Part shown: positions 1-7,927 of the stretch, piece after piece
Layout: every line of letters starts with the position of its first letter
Position numbering within the stretch: position 1 is the stretch's first letter
Assembly: GCF_007692655.1 (NCBI RefSeq)
Contig: NZ_REBQ01000133.1
Coordinates: forward strand, 1 to 35,554
Length of the DNA stretch: 35,554 nt
Reading direction: 5' to 3'
From: Halomonas sp.
Lineage (GTDB): Bacteria; Pseudomonadota; Gammaproteobacteria; Pseudomonadales; Halomonadaceae
Program-made: the position numbers and the translations under genes
Notes under the pieces: model-generated
The model's input: the letters and a program-made list of their open reading frames with translations, nothing else
Told to the model about the DNA's origin: nothing
Databases searched by the model: none

Positions 1-50
1 CGGACACTAGCACCTGAAGCTAGCGCGTCTACCAATTCCGCCACCTGGGC
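1..50 (-). tRNA. tRNA-Leu (CAG), 3' part outside the window
   Basis: The minus strand reads a tRNA-Leu from its 5' end at 50 down to the window edge: acceptor GCCCAGG, the D-arm, then an anticodon arm CUAGC-UUCAGGU-GCUAG with anticodon CAG (decodes CUG). The variable arm starts at the edge, so the T-arm and 3' end are not visible. It is nearly identical to the complete copy at 179-265, lies downstream of it on the same strand, and is probably co-transcribed with it. The acceptor differs by one base (GCCCAGG versus GCCCAGA). Confidence 0.93.
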
Positions 51-120
51 GAACACAAACTTGCACTTTTTTGCGTTGCTTAAACCGCTAAGCGCTGCAT
101 TACTTAACACCTTACCGATC

Positions 121-181
121 ATACAAAACTGAGTATACAAAAAACTGTAGTATAGAAAACAGTAGTGTAGAAACAGTATGG
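121..181. repeat. Degenerate tandem repeat, about 15 bp x 4, in the tRNA spacer
   Basis: Four head-to-tail units can be read: ATACAAAACTGAGT (121-134), ATACAAAAAACTGTAGT (135-151), ATAGAAAACAGTAGT (152-166) and GTAGAAACAGTATGG (167-181). The last unit runs into the encoded CCA of the upstream tRNA. In the direction of tRNA transcription this is the 3' trailer of the first tRNA-Leu, where it reads as T-rich tracts. Function unknown; it may reflect slipped-strand duplication. Confidence 0.5.
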
Positions 182-265
182 TGCCCAGAAGAGGACTTGA
201 ACCTCCACGTCCATACGGACACTAGCACCTGAAGCTAGCGCGTCTACCAATTCCGCCATCTGGGC
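179..265 (-). tRNA. tRNA-Leu (CAG)
   Basis: Complete class II tRNA read on the minus strand. Acceptor GCCCAGA pairs with UCUGGGC, followed by discriminator A and an encoded CCA (TGG on the plus strand at 179-181). The anticodon stem CUAGC/GCUAG encloses loop UUCAGGU, giving anticodon CAG. The long variable arm (UGUCCGUAUGGACG region) is the leucine hallmark, and the T-loop GGUUCAAGUCC is intact. Total length is 87 nt with CCA. A good promoter sits just upstream at 277-304. Confidence 0.97.
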
Positions 266-276
266 AAGTGGCGCGT

Positions 277-304
277 ATAATACCGGGGTGTTGGTTAAAT
301 GCAA
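277..304 (-). promoter_or_regulatory. sigma70-like promoter of the tRNA-Leu pair
   Basis: On the minus strand, TTGCAT (299-304) and TATTAT (277-282) are separated by 16 bp, followed by a GC-rich discriminator (ACGCGCC) before the tRNA 5' end at 265. GC-rich discriminators are typical of stable-RNA promoters under stringent control. No experimental support is visible. Confidence 0.65.
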
Positions 305-357
305 GGCCTCATGCGCGCTTTTTATAAGGCAAATTGTATAAACAACGGCTAAGACGG

Positions 358-386
358 TTGGGTGATTGAACGTGCAGCGCTATACT
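358..386 (+). promoter_or_regulatory. Candidate promoter for rnr-rlmB
   Basis: TTGGGT (358-363) and TATACT (381-386) are separated by 17 bp, about 130 bp upstream of the preferred rnr start. The -10 is good and the -35 weak. The rest of the 300-514 gap shows no other convincing element. Confidence 0.4.
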
Positions 387-514
387 GCGCCTATGACTAA
401 ACATAACTCTATTCATTTCAGCTTTTCAAACACTGAAATATCCCGCCCGCAACGCACCGCGTTTGCGCTTTTTTTATGCCTCTCGCAAATGACGCCTTCA
501 AGGATGTTGCTCGT

Positions 515-2932
515 ATGAAGTATTGGACGTTAAGTGATGATCCTCACGCCGAGCGCGAGGCGCATAAATATGGAAATCCAGCGCCGAGTAGGGAGTATTT
601 GCTTGCCGCATTAGAATCCTACGGTAAGCCGATCACTCATGAAAACATGAGCCGCATGCTAGGCCTTGAAGACGAAGAGCTCATTGAAGCGGTAAGGCGT
701 CGATTAGCGGCGATGGAACGTGACGGCCAAGTGCTGCGCGATCGCCGCGGTGCTTACGCGCTGATCGATAAGCTTGATCTCGTGAAAGGTAAAGTGCTGG
801 GCCATCGTGATGGCTTCGGTTTTCTGCTTCGTGATGATGGCAAAAAACCTGACCTAGTATTGCCGCCCCGCCAAATGCGGCGTGTTTTTCACGGTGACCA
901 TGTATTGGCCCGCGTGAGTGGTCGTGATCGCCGTGGACGTGATGAAGCGACAATTGCTGATGTGATTGCGCGAAACACCCAGACAATCGTGGGTGTTTAT
1001 CGTAGCAATACCCCTGAGTTTGGCATCCTGATTCCTGAAAATCCGCGTATTACCCAGGAAGTGATTATTCCTCATAGTGCCTGCGGTGGTGCTAAAGACG
1101 GTCAGGTGATTTCAGCCAAAATCGTCCAGCAACCTGCTACCCGCGTTCAGCCGGTGGGTGAAGTGGTTGAAGTGCTAGGGGAGCGTATGGATCCCGGCAT
1201 GGAAATTGATATTGCGATTCGCAGTTATGATATTCCTGCAGAATTCCCCCCAGAAGTACTGGACCAAATTGCCGGTATTTCAGCTGAAGTGCTGGAAGAG
1301 GATAAGCAGCATCGCGTCGATCTTCGCGATGTGCCTTTGGTTACCATCGACGACGAGTCTGCTAAGGACTTTGATGATGCGGTGTGCGCCTGGAAAACCA
1401 AGTCGGGTAGCTGGAAACTGTTGGTGGCCATTGCCGACGTTTCTCACTATGTGCGTCCTGGCACGCCGCTTGATGACGAGGGGCGTATACGGGGCAACTC
1501 GGTTTACTTCCCCGGCCAAGTGATTCCTATGCTGCCGGAGCTGCTGTCCAATGGGCTCTGCTCGTTAAACCCGCACGTAGATCGCTTAGTGCTGGTGTGT
1601 GAGATGAATATCTCAAAAACCGGCGCTATCAGCCGCTACCGGTTCTATGAAGCGGTCATGAACTCCCACGCTCGGCTTACCTACAACAAGGTAGCTGCGA
1701 TTCTGGATGAGAAGAGTGAAGAGGGCGAAGAGCTGCGGGCTGAACACAGTGAGTTAGTGAAGCCACTGCAGAGCTTGGAAGAGCTCTATTATCTACTTCG
1801 CGAGGCGCGCGCTGAGCGCGGTGCGATTGAGTTTGATACTACCGAGACAGCGATCATCTTTAACGATGAGCGTAAAATCGAAAAGATCGTCCCACGCAGC
1901 CGCAACAATGCTCATAAGCTGATCGAAGAGTGCATGCTGGCCGCCAATGTGGCGACGGCACGCTTCTTGGATAAGCACGATTTGCCAGCGTTATATCGTA
2001 TTCATGAGCGCCCCACGCCTGAGCGGCTTGATAAGCTGCGTCTGTTTTTGAACGAGCTGGGCCTTTCCGTGGGTGGTGGCGATATGCCGACGCCTCAGGA
2101 TTATCAGGCGTTACGTGAAGCGATTATCGATCGCCCGGATGCCGATATCATCCAGACGGTGATGCTGCGCTCGATGAATCAGGCGGTCTACTCGCCACAA
2201 AACGAAGGCCACTTTGGCTTGGCGTATCAAGCTTACGCTCACTTTACGTCGCCGATTCGCCGCTACCCTGATCTGCTGGTGCATCGTGCCATTCGCTCGG
2301 TGATTCGCGGGCCGCGCCAAACTAACACCGTGCTGCGTGTCGAGGGTGCGCCGGTTGAGCCGCCGAGCAAGTGGTGCCCCTACACCTTCGAGCAAATGCT
2401 TGAGTTGGGTGAGCACTGCTCGATGACGGAGCGGCGCGCTGATGAAGCCACCCGTGATGTAGAGAGCTGGCTGAAGTGCGAGTTTATGTCGGACAAGCTA
2501 GGCGAAATGTTCGAAGGTACCATTGCATCGGTCACTCAGTTTGGTCTGTTTGTGCGGTTGGATAAGTTCTACGTGGAAGGGTTGGTTCACGTGACGTCGC
2601 TGCCTTCTGATTACTACCACTACGAAGCAGAGAAGCATCGCCTGAAAGGCGAGCGTACGGGTACGACCTATCGCCTGGGTGATGGCCTTACCGTTCAGGT
2701 GGCCCGCGTTGATATGGACGACCGCAAGATTGACTTTGGATTGGGTGATGAAAAGCCCCGCCCACGCCGCCAGCCTCGTAAGAGTCGCGGCGGGGAAGAG
2801 GGCGGTGGTGCCAAAGCAGGTGGGGCAAAAGCTGCAGGTGCTAAAACGTCCAGCAGCGAGAAGCCTGCTACGCGTCGAGGTCCACGGCGTACGCGTAATG
2901 GCCCGCGTAAACCATCACCGAATAAGGGTTAA
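515..2932 (+). CDS. rnr: Ribonuclease R (3'-5' exoribonuclease)
   Basis: Processive hydrolytic 3'-5' exoribonuclease of the RNase II/RNB family that degrades structured RNA, rRNA fragments and tmRNA-tagged messages. The protein has an N-terminal winged-helix region, cold-shock domains, the RNB catalytic core with the acidic motif DDESAKDFDDAV near residue 278, an S1 domain from about residue 660, and a basic Gly/Ala/Lys-rich tail with AKAGGAKAAGAK-like repeats over the last 55 residues. I prefer ATG 515 (805 aa): AAGGA lies about 10 bp upstream, and MKYWTLSDDPHAEREA aligns with the start of known RNase R. The frame is open to ATG 476, which has no ribosome-binding site. rlmB follows 2 bp downstream, so the pair is an operon, as in other gammaproteobacteria. 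Confidence 0.96.
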   Translation: MKYWTLSDDPHAEREAHKYGNPAPSREYLLAALESYGKPITHENMSRMLGLEDEELIEAVRRRLAAMERDGQVLRDRRGAYALIDKLDLVKGKVLGHRDGFGFLLRDDGKKPDLVLPPRQMRRVFHGDHVLARVSGRDRRGRDEATIADVIARNTQTIVGVYRSNTPEFGILIPENPRITQEVIIPHSACGGAKDGQVISAKIVQQPATRVQPVGEVVEVLGERMDPGMEIDIAIRSYDIPAEFPPEVLDQIAGISAEVLEEDKQHRVDLRDVPLVTIDDESAKDFDDAVCAWKTKSGSWKLLVAIADVSHYVRPGTPLDDEGRIRGNSVYFPGQVIPMLPELLSNGLCSLNPHVDRLVLVCEMNISKTGAISRYRFYEAVMNSHARLTYNKVAAILDEKSEEGEELRAEHSELVKPLQSLEELYYLLREARAERGAIEFDTTETAIIFNDERKIEKIVPRSRNNAHKLIEECMLAANVATARFLDKHDLPALYRIHERPTPERLDKLRLFLNELGLSVGGGDMPTPQDYQALREAIIDRPDADIIQTVMLRSMNQAVYSPQNEGHFGLAYQAYAHFTSPIRRYPDLLVHRAIRSVIRGPRQTNTVLRVEGAPVEPPSKWCPYTFEQMLELGEHCSMTERRADEATRDVESWLKCEFMSDKLGEMFEGTIASVTQFGLFVRLDKFYVEGLVHVTSLPSDYYHYEAEKHRLKGERTGTTYRLGDGLTVQVARVDMDDRKIDFGLGDEKPRPRRQPRKSRGGEEGGGAKAGGAKAAGAKTSSSEKPATRRGPRRTRNGPRKPSPNKG

Positions 2933-2934
2933 GT

Positions 2935-3744
2935 ATGAAGCCGGCGTCACCTAGGCGGGGAGCACGTAGTCATTCGGGCGCGGGTCTGAAGACGCCTGAT
3001 GGATTGGATCAAGTCTATGGTATGCACGCCCTGCAAAGCCAGTTAGACAGAGGCGAAGCCCCGCGCGAGCTGTGGGTTCAGCAGGGGGCCGGTAGCCGTT
3101 TAAAAGAGATTGTGGCTCAAGCGCAGTCGCGAGGTGCACGTGTAAAAGAGCAGCCTCGTGACTTGTTAGATCAGCTGACTCAAGGGGCTGCTCACCAAGG
3201 CGTGGTGGCCTTTTGCCCACCTTTGGTTCCAGAGGGTGAAGAGTCGCTGTGGCTTAAGCTACGCGCTTGGCAATCGACCACCGCGCCGCTCTTTCTCATC
3301 CTTGATGGTGTGACCGATGTGCATAATTTCGGCGCCTGTTTGCGTAGCGCCGATGCTGCCGGTGCCCATGGGGTGATAGTGGCGAAAGATAAAGCGGCAC
3401 CGCTAAATGCCACCGTTCGCAAAGTTGCCTGTGGGGCCGCTGAAGTCGTGCCGGTATATCAGGTGACTAATCTGGCACGCACGCTTGGCAAGCTGAAAGA
3501 TGCGGGGGTCTGGATAACCGGTACTGCGGGTGAGGCTGAGGCCAGTGTGTTTGAGATAGACATGACTGGTCCAATCGCGTTGGTGATGGGGGCTGAGGGT
3601 AAAGGCATGCGCCGATTAACCCGGGAGGCATGCGATAGCCTTGCTAAGCTGCCCATGGCGGGGGAGGTGTCTAGTCTCAATGTGTCGGTAGCCACCGGTA
3701 TCTGCCTGTTTGAAGCTGTCCGTCAGCGCCAGCTTGCAAGTTGA
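2935..3744 (+). CDS. rlmB: 23S rRNA (guanosine-2251-2'-O)-methyltransferase
   Basis: SPOUT-class methyltransferase of the TrmH family that 2'-O-methylates G2251 in the P-loop of 23S rRNA. The N-terminal substrate-binding domain begins at VYGMHALQSQL (about residue 27). The SPOUT motifs are intact: LDGVTDVHNFGACLRSADA, the LVMGAEGKGMRRL loop, and SSLNVSVATGICLFE near the C-terminus, which forms the knotted SAM site. At 269 aa it is longer than the roughly 245-aa E. coli enzyme because of a basic N-terminal extension of about 26 residues. It begins 2 bp after the rnr stop with AAGGG upstream, so it is translationally close-coupled. Confidence 0.95.
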   Translation: MKPASPRRGARSHSGAGLKTPDGLDQVYGMHALQSQLDRGEAPRELWVQQGAGSRLKEIVAQAQSRGARVKEQPRDLLDQLTQGAAHQGVVAFCPPLVPEGEESLWLKLRAWQSTTAPLFLILDGVTDVHNFGACLRSADAAGAHGVIVAKDKAAPLNATVRKVACGAAEVVPVYQVTNLARTLGKLKDAGVWITGTAGEAEASVFEIDMTGPIALVMGAEGKGMRRLTREACDSLAKLPMAGEVSSLNVSVATGICLFEAVRQRQLAS

Positions 3745-3767
3745 GCGCCATGCCACTAAGATACATG

Positions 3768-3791
3768 CGCCCGTTTGTCTGCAAGCGGGCG
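3768..3791 (+). terminator. Strong stem-loop after rlmB
   Basis: CGCCCGTTTG (3768-3777), loop TCTG, CAAGCGGGCG (3782-3791) forms a 10-bp stem with one U-G pair. No U-tract follows, so it may be a 3'-end stabiliser, a weak terminator, or part of the long rpsF leader. Confidence 0.4.
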
Positions 3792-3867
3792 TTAGCTGTC
3801 GTTGAAATAAATGTTCTGTTTGATGCCCCAGTGGCCGCCTAGCGCGGCGACTAAGCACTTCAGTTAA

Positions 3868-3939
3868 CTCCTTGCTTCCCTGTCGTCGTTGGCTGCATTT
3901 AGCAGCAGCACACAAAGGAAGCTGTCAAACCGCAAGGAG
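3868..3939 (+). promoter_or_regulatory. rpsF leader with anti-Shine-Dalgarno; candidate S6:S18 autoregulatory element
   Basis: CTCCTTGC (3868-3875) is perfectly complementary to GCAAGGAG (3932-3939), which contains the rpsF Shine-Dalgarno. Nested inside are GCTTCC (3874-3879)/GGAAGC (3917-3922), overlapping the outer stem by two bases, and a hairpin GCTGC-ATTTA-GCAGC (3892-3906). The unpaired 3' strand just before the outer stem reads CAAACC, so ACCG spans the junction. Known S6:S18 leaders use a stem with a conserved CCG next to it and occlude the rpsF start site; equating this leader with that motif is an inference. Confidence 0.5.
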
Positions 3940-3944
3940 ATCCC

Positions 3945-4322
3945 ATGCGTCATTACGAAATCGTGTTTATGGTCCACCCGGATCAAAGCGAGCAGGTGCC
4001 GGCTATGGTCGAGCGCTACACCAGCATCGTTACTGAAAATAGCGGCACTGTGCACCGTCTAGAAGATTGGGGCCGTCGTCACTTGGCTTACCCGATCAAC
4101 AAGATCCACAAAGCCCACTACGTGCTGATGAACGTCGAATGTTCCGGCGAGACTCTCGAAGAAATCGAGAATATCTTCCGTTTCAACGACGCCATCATCC
4201 GCAGCCTGGTTGTTCGCTGCAAAGAAGCCGTTACTGAGGCTTCCCCGATGATGAAACCGGCAGAAGAAAAACGTCCGCGTCGCGAAGAAAAACCGCGCGC
4301 TGAAGAAGAAGAAACTGCCTGA
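3945..4322 (+). CDS. rpsF: 30S ribosomal protein bS6
   Basis: Primary 16S rRNA-binding protein that forms a heterodimer with bS18 on the platform of the small subunit. The 125-aa protein begins [19 protein letters not shown] and has the conserved [16 protein letters not shown] segment and the [14 protein letters not shown] helix region. The C-terminus is a charged tail rich in Glu, Arg and Lys ending EEEETA; E. coli S6 likewise carries an acidic tail that is extended by RimK. The AAGGAG ribosome-binding site can be masked by the leader at 3868-3875. It is the first gene of the rpsF-rpsR-membrane protein-rplI operon. Confidence 0.97.
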   Translation: MRHYEIVFMVHPDQSEQVPAMVERYTSIVTENSGTVHRLEDWGRRHLAYPINKIHKAHYVLMNVECSGETLEEIENIFRFNDAIIRSLVVRCKEAVTEASPMMKPAEEKRPRREEKPRAEEEETA

Positions 4323-4355
4323 TTTTATTCACTGCACGTTTTAAGGAGCTAGTCC

Positions 4356-4583
4356 ATGGCACGTTTTTTCCGTCGCCGTAAGTTTTGCCGCTTCACTGCT
4401 GAAGGCATCAAGCAGATCGACTACAAAGATCTGGATACGCTGAAGGCTTACATCACCGAAACCGGCAAGATCGTTCCAAGCCGTATTACCGGTACCAAAG
4501 CACGCTATCAGCGTCAGTTGGCGACCGCTATTAAGCGTTCGCGTTATCTGGCACTGCTGCCCTATTCCGATAGCCACCAGTAA
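4356..4583 (+). CDS. rpsR: 30S ribosomal protein bS18
   Basis: Partner of bS6 on the 30S platform. The 75-aa sequence is typical in length and content: [17 protein letters not shown], the [17 protein letters not shown] segment, and [20 protein letters not shown] near the C-terminus. A good SD (AAGGAG, about 9 bp upstream) precedes ATG 4356, 33 bp after rpsF. In E. coli priB lies between rpsF and rpsR; here no priB is present and the two genes are adjacent, as in pseudomonads. Confidence 0.97.
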   Translation: MARFFRRRKFCRFTAEGIKQIDYKDLDTLKAYITETGKIVPSRITGTKARYQRQLATAIKRSRYLALLPYSDSHQ

Positions 4584-4592
4584 GCGTTTAAC

Positions 4593-5447
4593 GTGATGCT
4601 GGCACTGGCCCGATGGCTAATGCGGGGTACGCCTTACGCTGCAGGCGGGGCGGCCCTGGCAACGCTGGTGCCTTGGTTGTTCTGGTTAGGGGCAGCTATT
4701 GCGGCATTAATGACCCTTCGCAAAGGCTTCGCGCCTGCGCTACCGGTCATTATTGCTGCAGCGCTACCAGCCGGTTTTTGGTGGGCTCAAGGTGATGTGA
4801 TTCCGCTTGCTAGCGTCCTGCTAGTCACGCTGATGGCCGTTATTTTGCGCGAGAGGATGCGCTGGGTTGAAGCATTGATTGTAGGGACACTGGTCGCTGC
4901 TTTTATGGTTCAGCTGGGTATCTTTGCACCGCCGGGTGGCACTGAACTAATGCTAGAGCAGTTGCGTGAAGGTTCAGAAGAAGTGGATCGCATGCTCACG
5001 GAGTTTTCCAATCAGGGCTACGATACTCAAACCCTTGCCAATATAGTGGTGGGCGGTGTAACCGGGTTAGTAGTGCTGTTGGCAGCGATAGTGTGTTTGG
5101 CGCTCGCACGCAGTTGGCAGGCCGGGTTGTACAATCCTGGCGGCTTTCGTGAAGAGTTCCATGCACTTCGTTTTGCCCCTAAAGAGCTAGCTATTTTAGT
5201 GGTTATTGGGGTAGCCGGCATGGTGTTGGGTGTTCCCGCTCTAGCTATGCTTGGCTGGATTCCGTTATTGGTAGCTGGCGTTGCGTTAGTGCACGGGTTT
5301 ATTGGATTAAAGGGGATGAACGGGCTGTGGTTAGTCGCATTTTATGTGTTGCTGATCACGACCTGGCCCACGATTCTCATTGTGCTGCTGTTGGGGCTGA
5401 TTGATACATTCGCGAACTTTCGCGCACGCCTTGCCCGCAGCAACTGA
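4593..5447 (+). CDS. DUF2232-like polytopic membrane protein
   Basis: This 284-aa inner-membrane protein has about eight or nine hydrophobic segments. The central soluble stretch EQLREGSEEVDRMLTEFSNQ (roughly residues 125-145) resembles that of the YybS/DUF2232 family, which is commonly found between rpsR and rplI in gammaproteobacteria. The molecular function of the family is unknown. The frame opens with GTG 4593 followed by ATG 4596; either could be the start, and no strong SD is visible, suggesting coupling to rpsR. It ends 15 bp before rplI, so it is part of the ribosomal-protein operon. The family assignment is from pattern recognition only. Confidence 0.8.
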   Translation: MMLALARWLMRGTPYAAGGAALATLVPWLFWLGAAIAALMTLRKGFAPALPVIIAAALPAGFWWAQGDVIPLASVLLVTLMAVILRERMRWVEALIVGTLVAAFMVQLGIFAPPGGTELMLEQLREGSEEVDRMLTEFSNQGYDTQTLANIVVGGVTGLVVLLAAIVCLALARSWQAGLYNPGGFREEFHALRFAPKELAILVVIGVAGMVLGVPALAMLGWIPLLVAGVALVHGFIGLKGMNGLWLVAFYVLLITTWPTILIVLLLGLIDTFANFRARLARSN

Positions 5448-5462
5448 CAAGAGGTTTACGAG

Positions 5463-5909
5463 ATGGAAGTCATTCTGCTCGACAACATTGGTAAGCTGGG
5501 CGGCCTGGGTGACAAGGTCACTGTTAAGCCTGGTTATGGTCGTAACTACTTGGTGCCTTACGGCTTAGCCGTACCGGCCACCAAAGACAACATTGAAGCG
5601 TTTGAAGCACAGCGTGCTGAGCTAGAAGCTCAAGCCGCTGAGCGTAAGGCAGAAGCCGAAGCGCGTGCTGAGCAGCTAAATGACATCGAACTGTCTTTGG
5701 TTTCCAAAGCAGGCGACGAAGGCAAACTGTTCGGTTCTATCGGTCCGCGTGACTTGGCTGATGCCATTTCCTCTGCTGGCATCGATGTTGCCAAGAGCGA
5801 AGTGCGTATGCCGAATGGCCCGATTCGCCAGACCGGTGAATACGACATCGCCCTTCACTTGCACGCTGAAGTGGATGCCGTTGTTCGCGTGGTGGTCGTA
5901 GCAGAGTAA
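5463..5909 (+). CDS. rplI: 50S ribosomal protein bL9
   Basis: bL9 binds domain V of 23S rRNA at the base of the L1 stalk. The protein is 148 aa, the usual length. The N-terminal domain has the signature [20 protein letters not shown]; a long connecting helix (about residues 40-75) is rich in Ala and Glu, and the C-terminal domain contains [15 protein letters not shown]. The SD AGAGG lies upstream of ATG 5463. It is the last gene of the operon and is followed by a textbook terminator at 5935-5962. Confidence 0.97.
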   Translation: MEVILLDNIGKLGGLGDKVTVKPGYGRNYLVPYGLAVPATKDNIEAFEAQRAELEAQAAERKAEAEARAEQLNDIELSLVSKAGDEGKLFGSIGPRDLADAISSAGIDVAKSEVRMPNGPIRQTGEYDIALHLHAEVDAVVRVVVVAE

Positions 5910-5934
5910 TACGCTGCGCTAACACGAGTACTTC

Positions 5935-5962
5935 AAAAGGCGCGGGTTTTCCCGCGCCTTTT
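5935..5962 (+). terminator. Rho-independent terminator of the rpsF-rplI operon
   Basis: AAAAGGCGCGGG (5935-5946), loop TTTT, CCCGCGCCTTTT (5951-5962): a perfect 12-bp stem with flanking A and T tracts, 26 bp after the rplI stop. Being A/T-flanked on both sides, it could act in either direction. Confidence 0.93.
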
Positions 5963-6003
5963 GTTATTTCTGGGGCCTAAGGTTTATGCCTTATTCAGTG
6001 ACA

Positions 6004-6047
6004 TTGCCTAAAAGCAAGCTGTGCTAGCGCGCAGTTTTTTTAGGCAA
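6004..6047 (+). terminator. Second hairpin with a seven-T run inside a larger inverted repeat
   Basis: The inner stem CTGTGC-TAGC-GCGCAG (6019-6034) is followed by TTTTTTT (6035-6041), the form of an intrinsic terminator. The outer arms TTGCCTAAAA (6004-6013) and TTTTAGGCAA (6038-6047) are perfectly complementary, so the whole can fold as one long hairpin. It lies 42 bp beyond the first terminator and about 115 bp before dnaB. The rest of 5963-6162 has no convincing gene or promoter. Confidence 0.55.
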
Positions 6048-6162
6048 CATCAACGATCCCTAAGCGAATGTTTGATTGATTGAGTGATGGTAGCCGCGTT
6101 GAATGGGGGCGGCTAAGATAAGCATCTTCATTGGCTACGCTGAATGTTTTAAGGAGCTCGCT

Positions 6163-7551
6163 ATGCAGGACCAGCCTTCTGCTGATCAGGAAACGGCAGC
6201 GCTAAAGTTGCCGCCGCATTCGCTGGAGGCGGAGCAGTCGGTGTTAGGCGGTCTGATGTTGGACAACCAAGCGTGGGATAACGTCTCGGAGCGGTTGGTA
6301 GCCGATGATTTCTACCGCTATGAGCACCGCTTAGTGTTCAATGTGATGATTCATCTGGCTGAATCCGCGCAGCCATTAGACGTGGTGACGTTGTCGGAAG
6401 CGCTTGAGGCGCGAGATCATTTGGATACAGTAGGCGGTCTGGGGTTTCTGGCAGAGCTTGCTCGTAACACGCCCTCTGCAAGCAACATTCGTGCCTACGC
6501 CGACATTGTGCGAGAACGTGCCACATTACGTAAGTTGATTCGTGCCGCTAACCAAATTGCCGACAGTGCTTTTTCCCCCCAGGGTCGGCCTGCAGATGAG
6601 TTGCTCAACGAAGCCGAACGTTTAGTGTTCCAGATTGCGGAGGAGCGCCCGAAAACCGGCGGCCCTATCGGTATGAGCGATCTGTTGACCAAAGCCGTTG
6701 ACCGTATTGATGAGCTGTTTAACCTTAAGGGTGAGATGACGGGGCTATCGACCGGTTTCCGTGACCTGGATGAAATGACTACCGGTTTGCAGCCTTCGGA
6801 TATGGTGGTGATTGCCGGGCGGCCCTCAATGGGCAAGACTACCTTCGCCATGAATTTGGTTGAACACGCAGTTATTTCCAGCGACAAGCCGGTCATGGTG
6901 TTCTCCATGGAGATGCCCGCCGAATCGCTGATGCTGAGGATGCTGTCGTCGTTGGGCAGGATTGATCAAACCCGCGTGCGTACCGGACAGTTGGAAGATG
7001 AGGATTGGCCGCGCTTAACATCTGCCGTTAACCTACTCAAAGACAAACAGCTGTTTATTGATGATACGGCCGCGTTATCGCCTAATGAAATGCGTTCACG
7101 GCTTCGCCGTGTGGTGCGCGAGCATGGCAACATAGCGTTAGTCATGATCGATTATCTTCAGTTAATGCAGATACCTGGCTTTAATGAAAACCGTACCGGT
7201 GAGATCTCAGAGATCTCGCGTTCCTTAAAGGGCTTGGCGAAAGAGTTTAACTGCCCTGTGGTTGCTCTTTCTCAGTTGAACCGCTCCTTGGAGCAGCGCC
7301 CCAACAAGCGTCCGGTCATGTCGGATCTGCGGGAATCTGGAGCGATTGAGCAGGATGCTGACGTTATCGCCTTCGTTTATCGTGATGAAGTCTATAATCC
7401 AGATAACCCCGACAATCAGGGCATTGCTGAGTTAATTATCGGTAAGCAGCGTAACGGGCCTATAGGCACAGTGCATATGGCGTTTATCGGCAAATATACC
7501 CGCTTTGAAGATTTGGCCCCTGATAGTTACGGCCAATCCTTCGGTGATTAA
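6163..7551 (+). CDS. dnaB: Replicative DNA helicase DnaB
   Basis: Hexameric 5'-3' helicase that unwinds DNA at the replication fork and recruits primase. The N-terminal domain starts [19 protein letters not shown], and the RecA-like C-terminal domain has Walker A [14 protein letters not shown] (about residue 228), Walker B [9 protein letters not shown], and the [32 protein letters not shown] segment. I prefer ATG 6163 (462 aa) because AAGGAG lies 6 bp upstream; the frame is open to ATG 6103 but that start lacks an SD. The 5' gap holds the double hairpin at 6004-6047. No intein is seen. Confidence 0.96.
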   Translation: [462 protein letters not shown]

Positions 7552-7567
7552 AGAGCCTCTGATTAAC

Positions 7568-7595
7568 TTGAGGATGGGGGGCGAATTCGTATAAT
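7568..7595 (+). promoter_or_regulatory. sigma70-like promoter for the small gene at 7631
   Basis: TTGAGG (7568-7573) and a consensus TATAAT (7590-7595) are separated by 16 bp. The predicted transcript start is near 7602, giving a leader of about 30 nt before ATG 7631 with GGGAG as SD. Confidence 0.65.
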
Positions 7596-7630
7596 GCCCC
7601 TCCCACGAACGCAACTAACGGGAGTAGTCA

Positions 7631-7927
7631 ATGGCAGGTGGATTTCGACGCGGAAACCGGCAGCGTCTTCCTAAGCTAGAAGGTCGGGGCAAGCTAGAGT
7701 CATTAGAGCGTGAAGGCCCTTTTAAAGAGTGGCTGGGTATGCCAGATCTTTATCGTTACCACTTGGTTGTGGAAGGCGAAAAATACAGCTACCAAACAGA
7801 AGATGGAGAGCTTCCCGTTACGGTAGGGGACAAAGTAGTGTTCCGTTACAAAGAGACAAAAGGCGGTAATTGGATTGACCGCAACTCGCTTGGCAAAGCC
7901 ATCGATCCCTCTGAATATCAACGTTAA
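7631..7927 (+). CDS. Conserved-looking small protein of unknown function
   Basis: A 98-aa protein I do not recognise. The first 20 residues are basic and Gly/Arg-rich (MAGGFRRGNRQRLPKL). The remainder alternates charged and hydrophobic residues with beta-strand character and ends KAIDPSEYQR. There is no signal peptide, membrane segment or cysteine cluster. The basic tail plus small beta-rich domain would suit nucleic-acid binding, but this is speculation. A consensus promoter at 7568-7595 and a good SD (GGGAG) support it being a real, separately transcribed gene downstream of dnaB. Confidence 0.75.
   Translation: MAGGFRRGNRQRLPKLEGRGKLESLEREGPFKEWLGMPDLYRYHLVVEGEKYSYQTEDGELPVTVGDKVVFRYKETKGGNWIDRNSLGKAIDPSEYQR

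Noticed and set aside
119..304. 61-aa minus-strand ORF across the tRNA-Leu
   Set aside because: It translates the tRNA itself; ORFs reading AELVDALASGAS-like peptides over tRNA-Leu are a known annotation artefact.
2755..2930. Ala/Gly/Lys repeats at the RNase R C-terminus as a frameshift or foreign insert
   Set aside because: Basic low-complexity tails are normal in RNase R and the frame is continuous.
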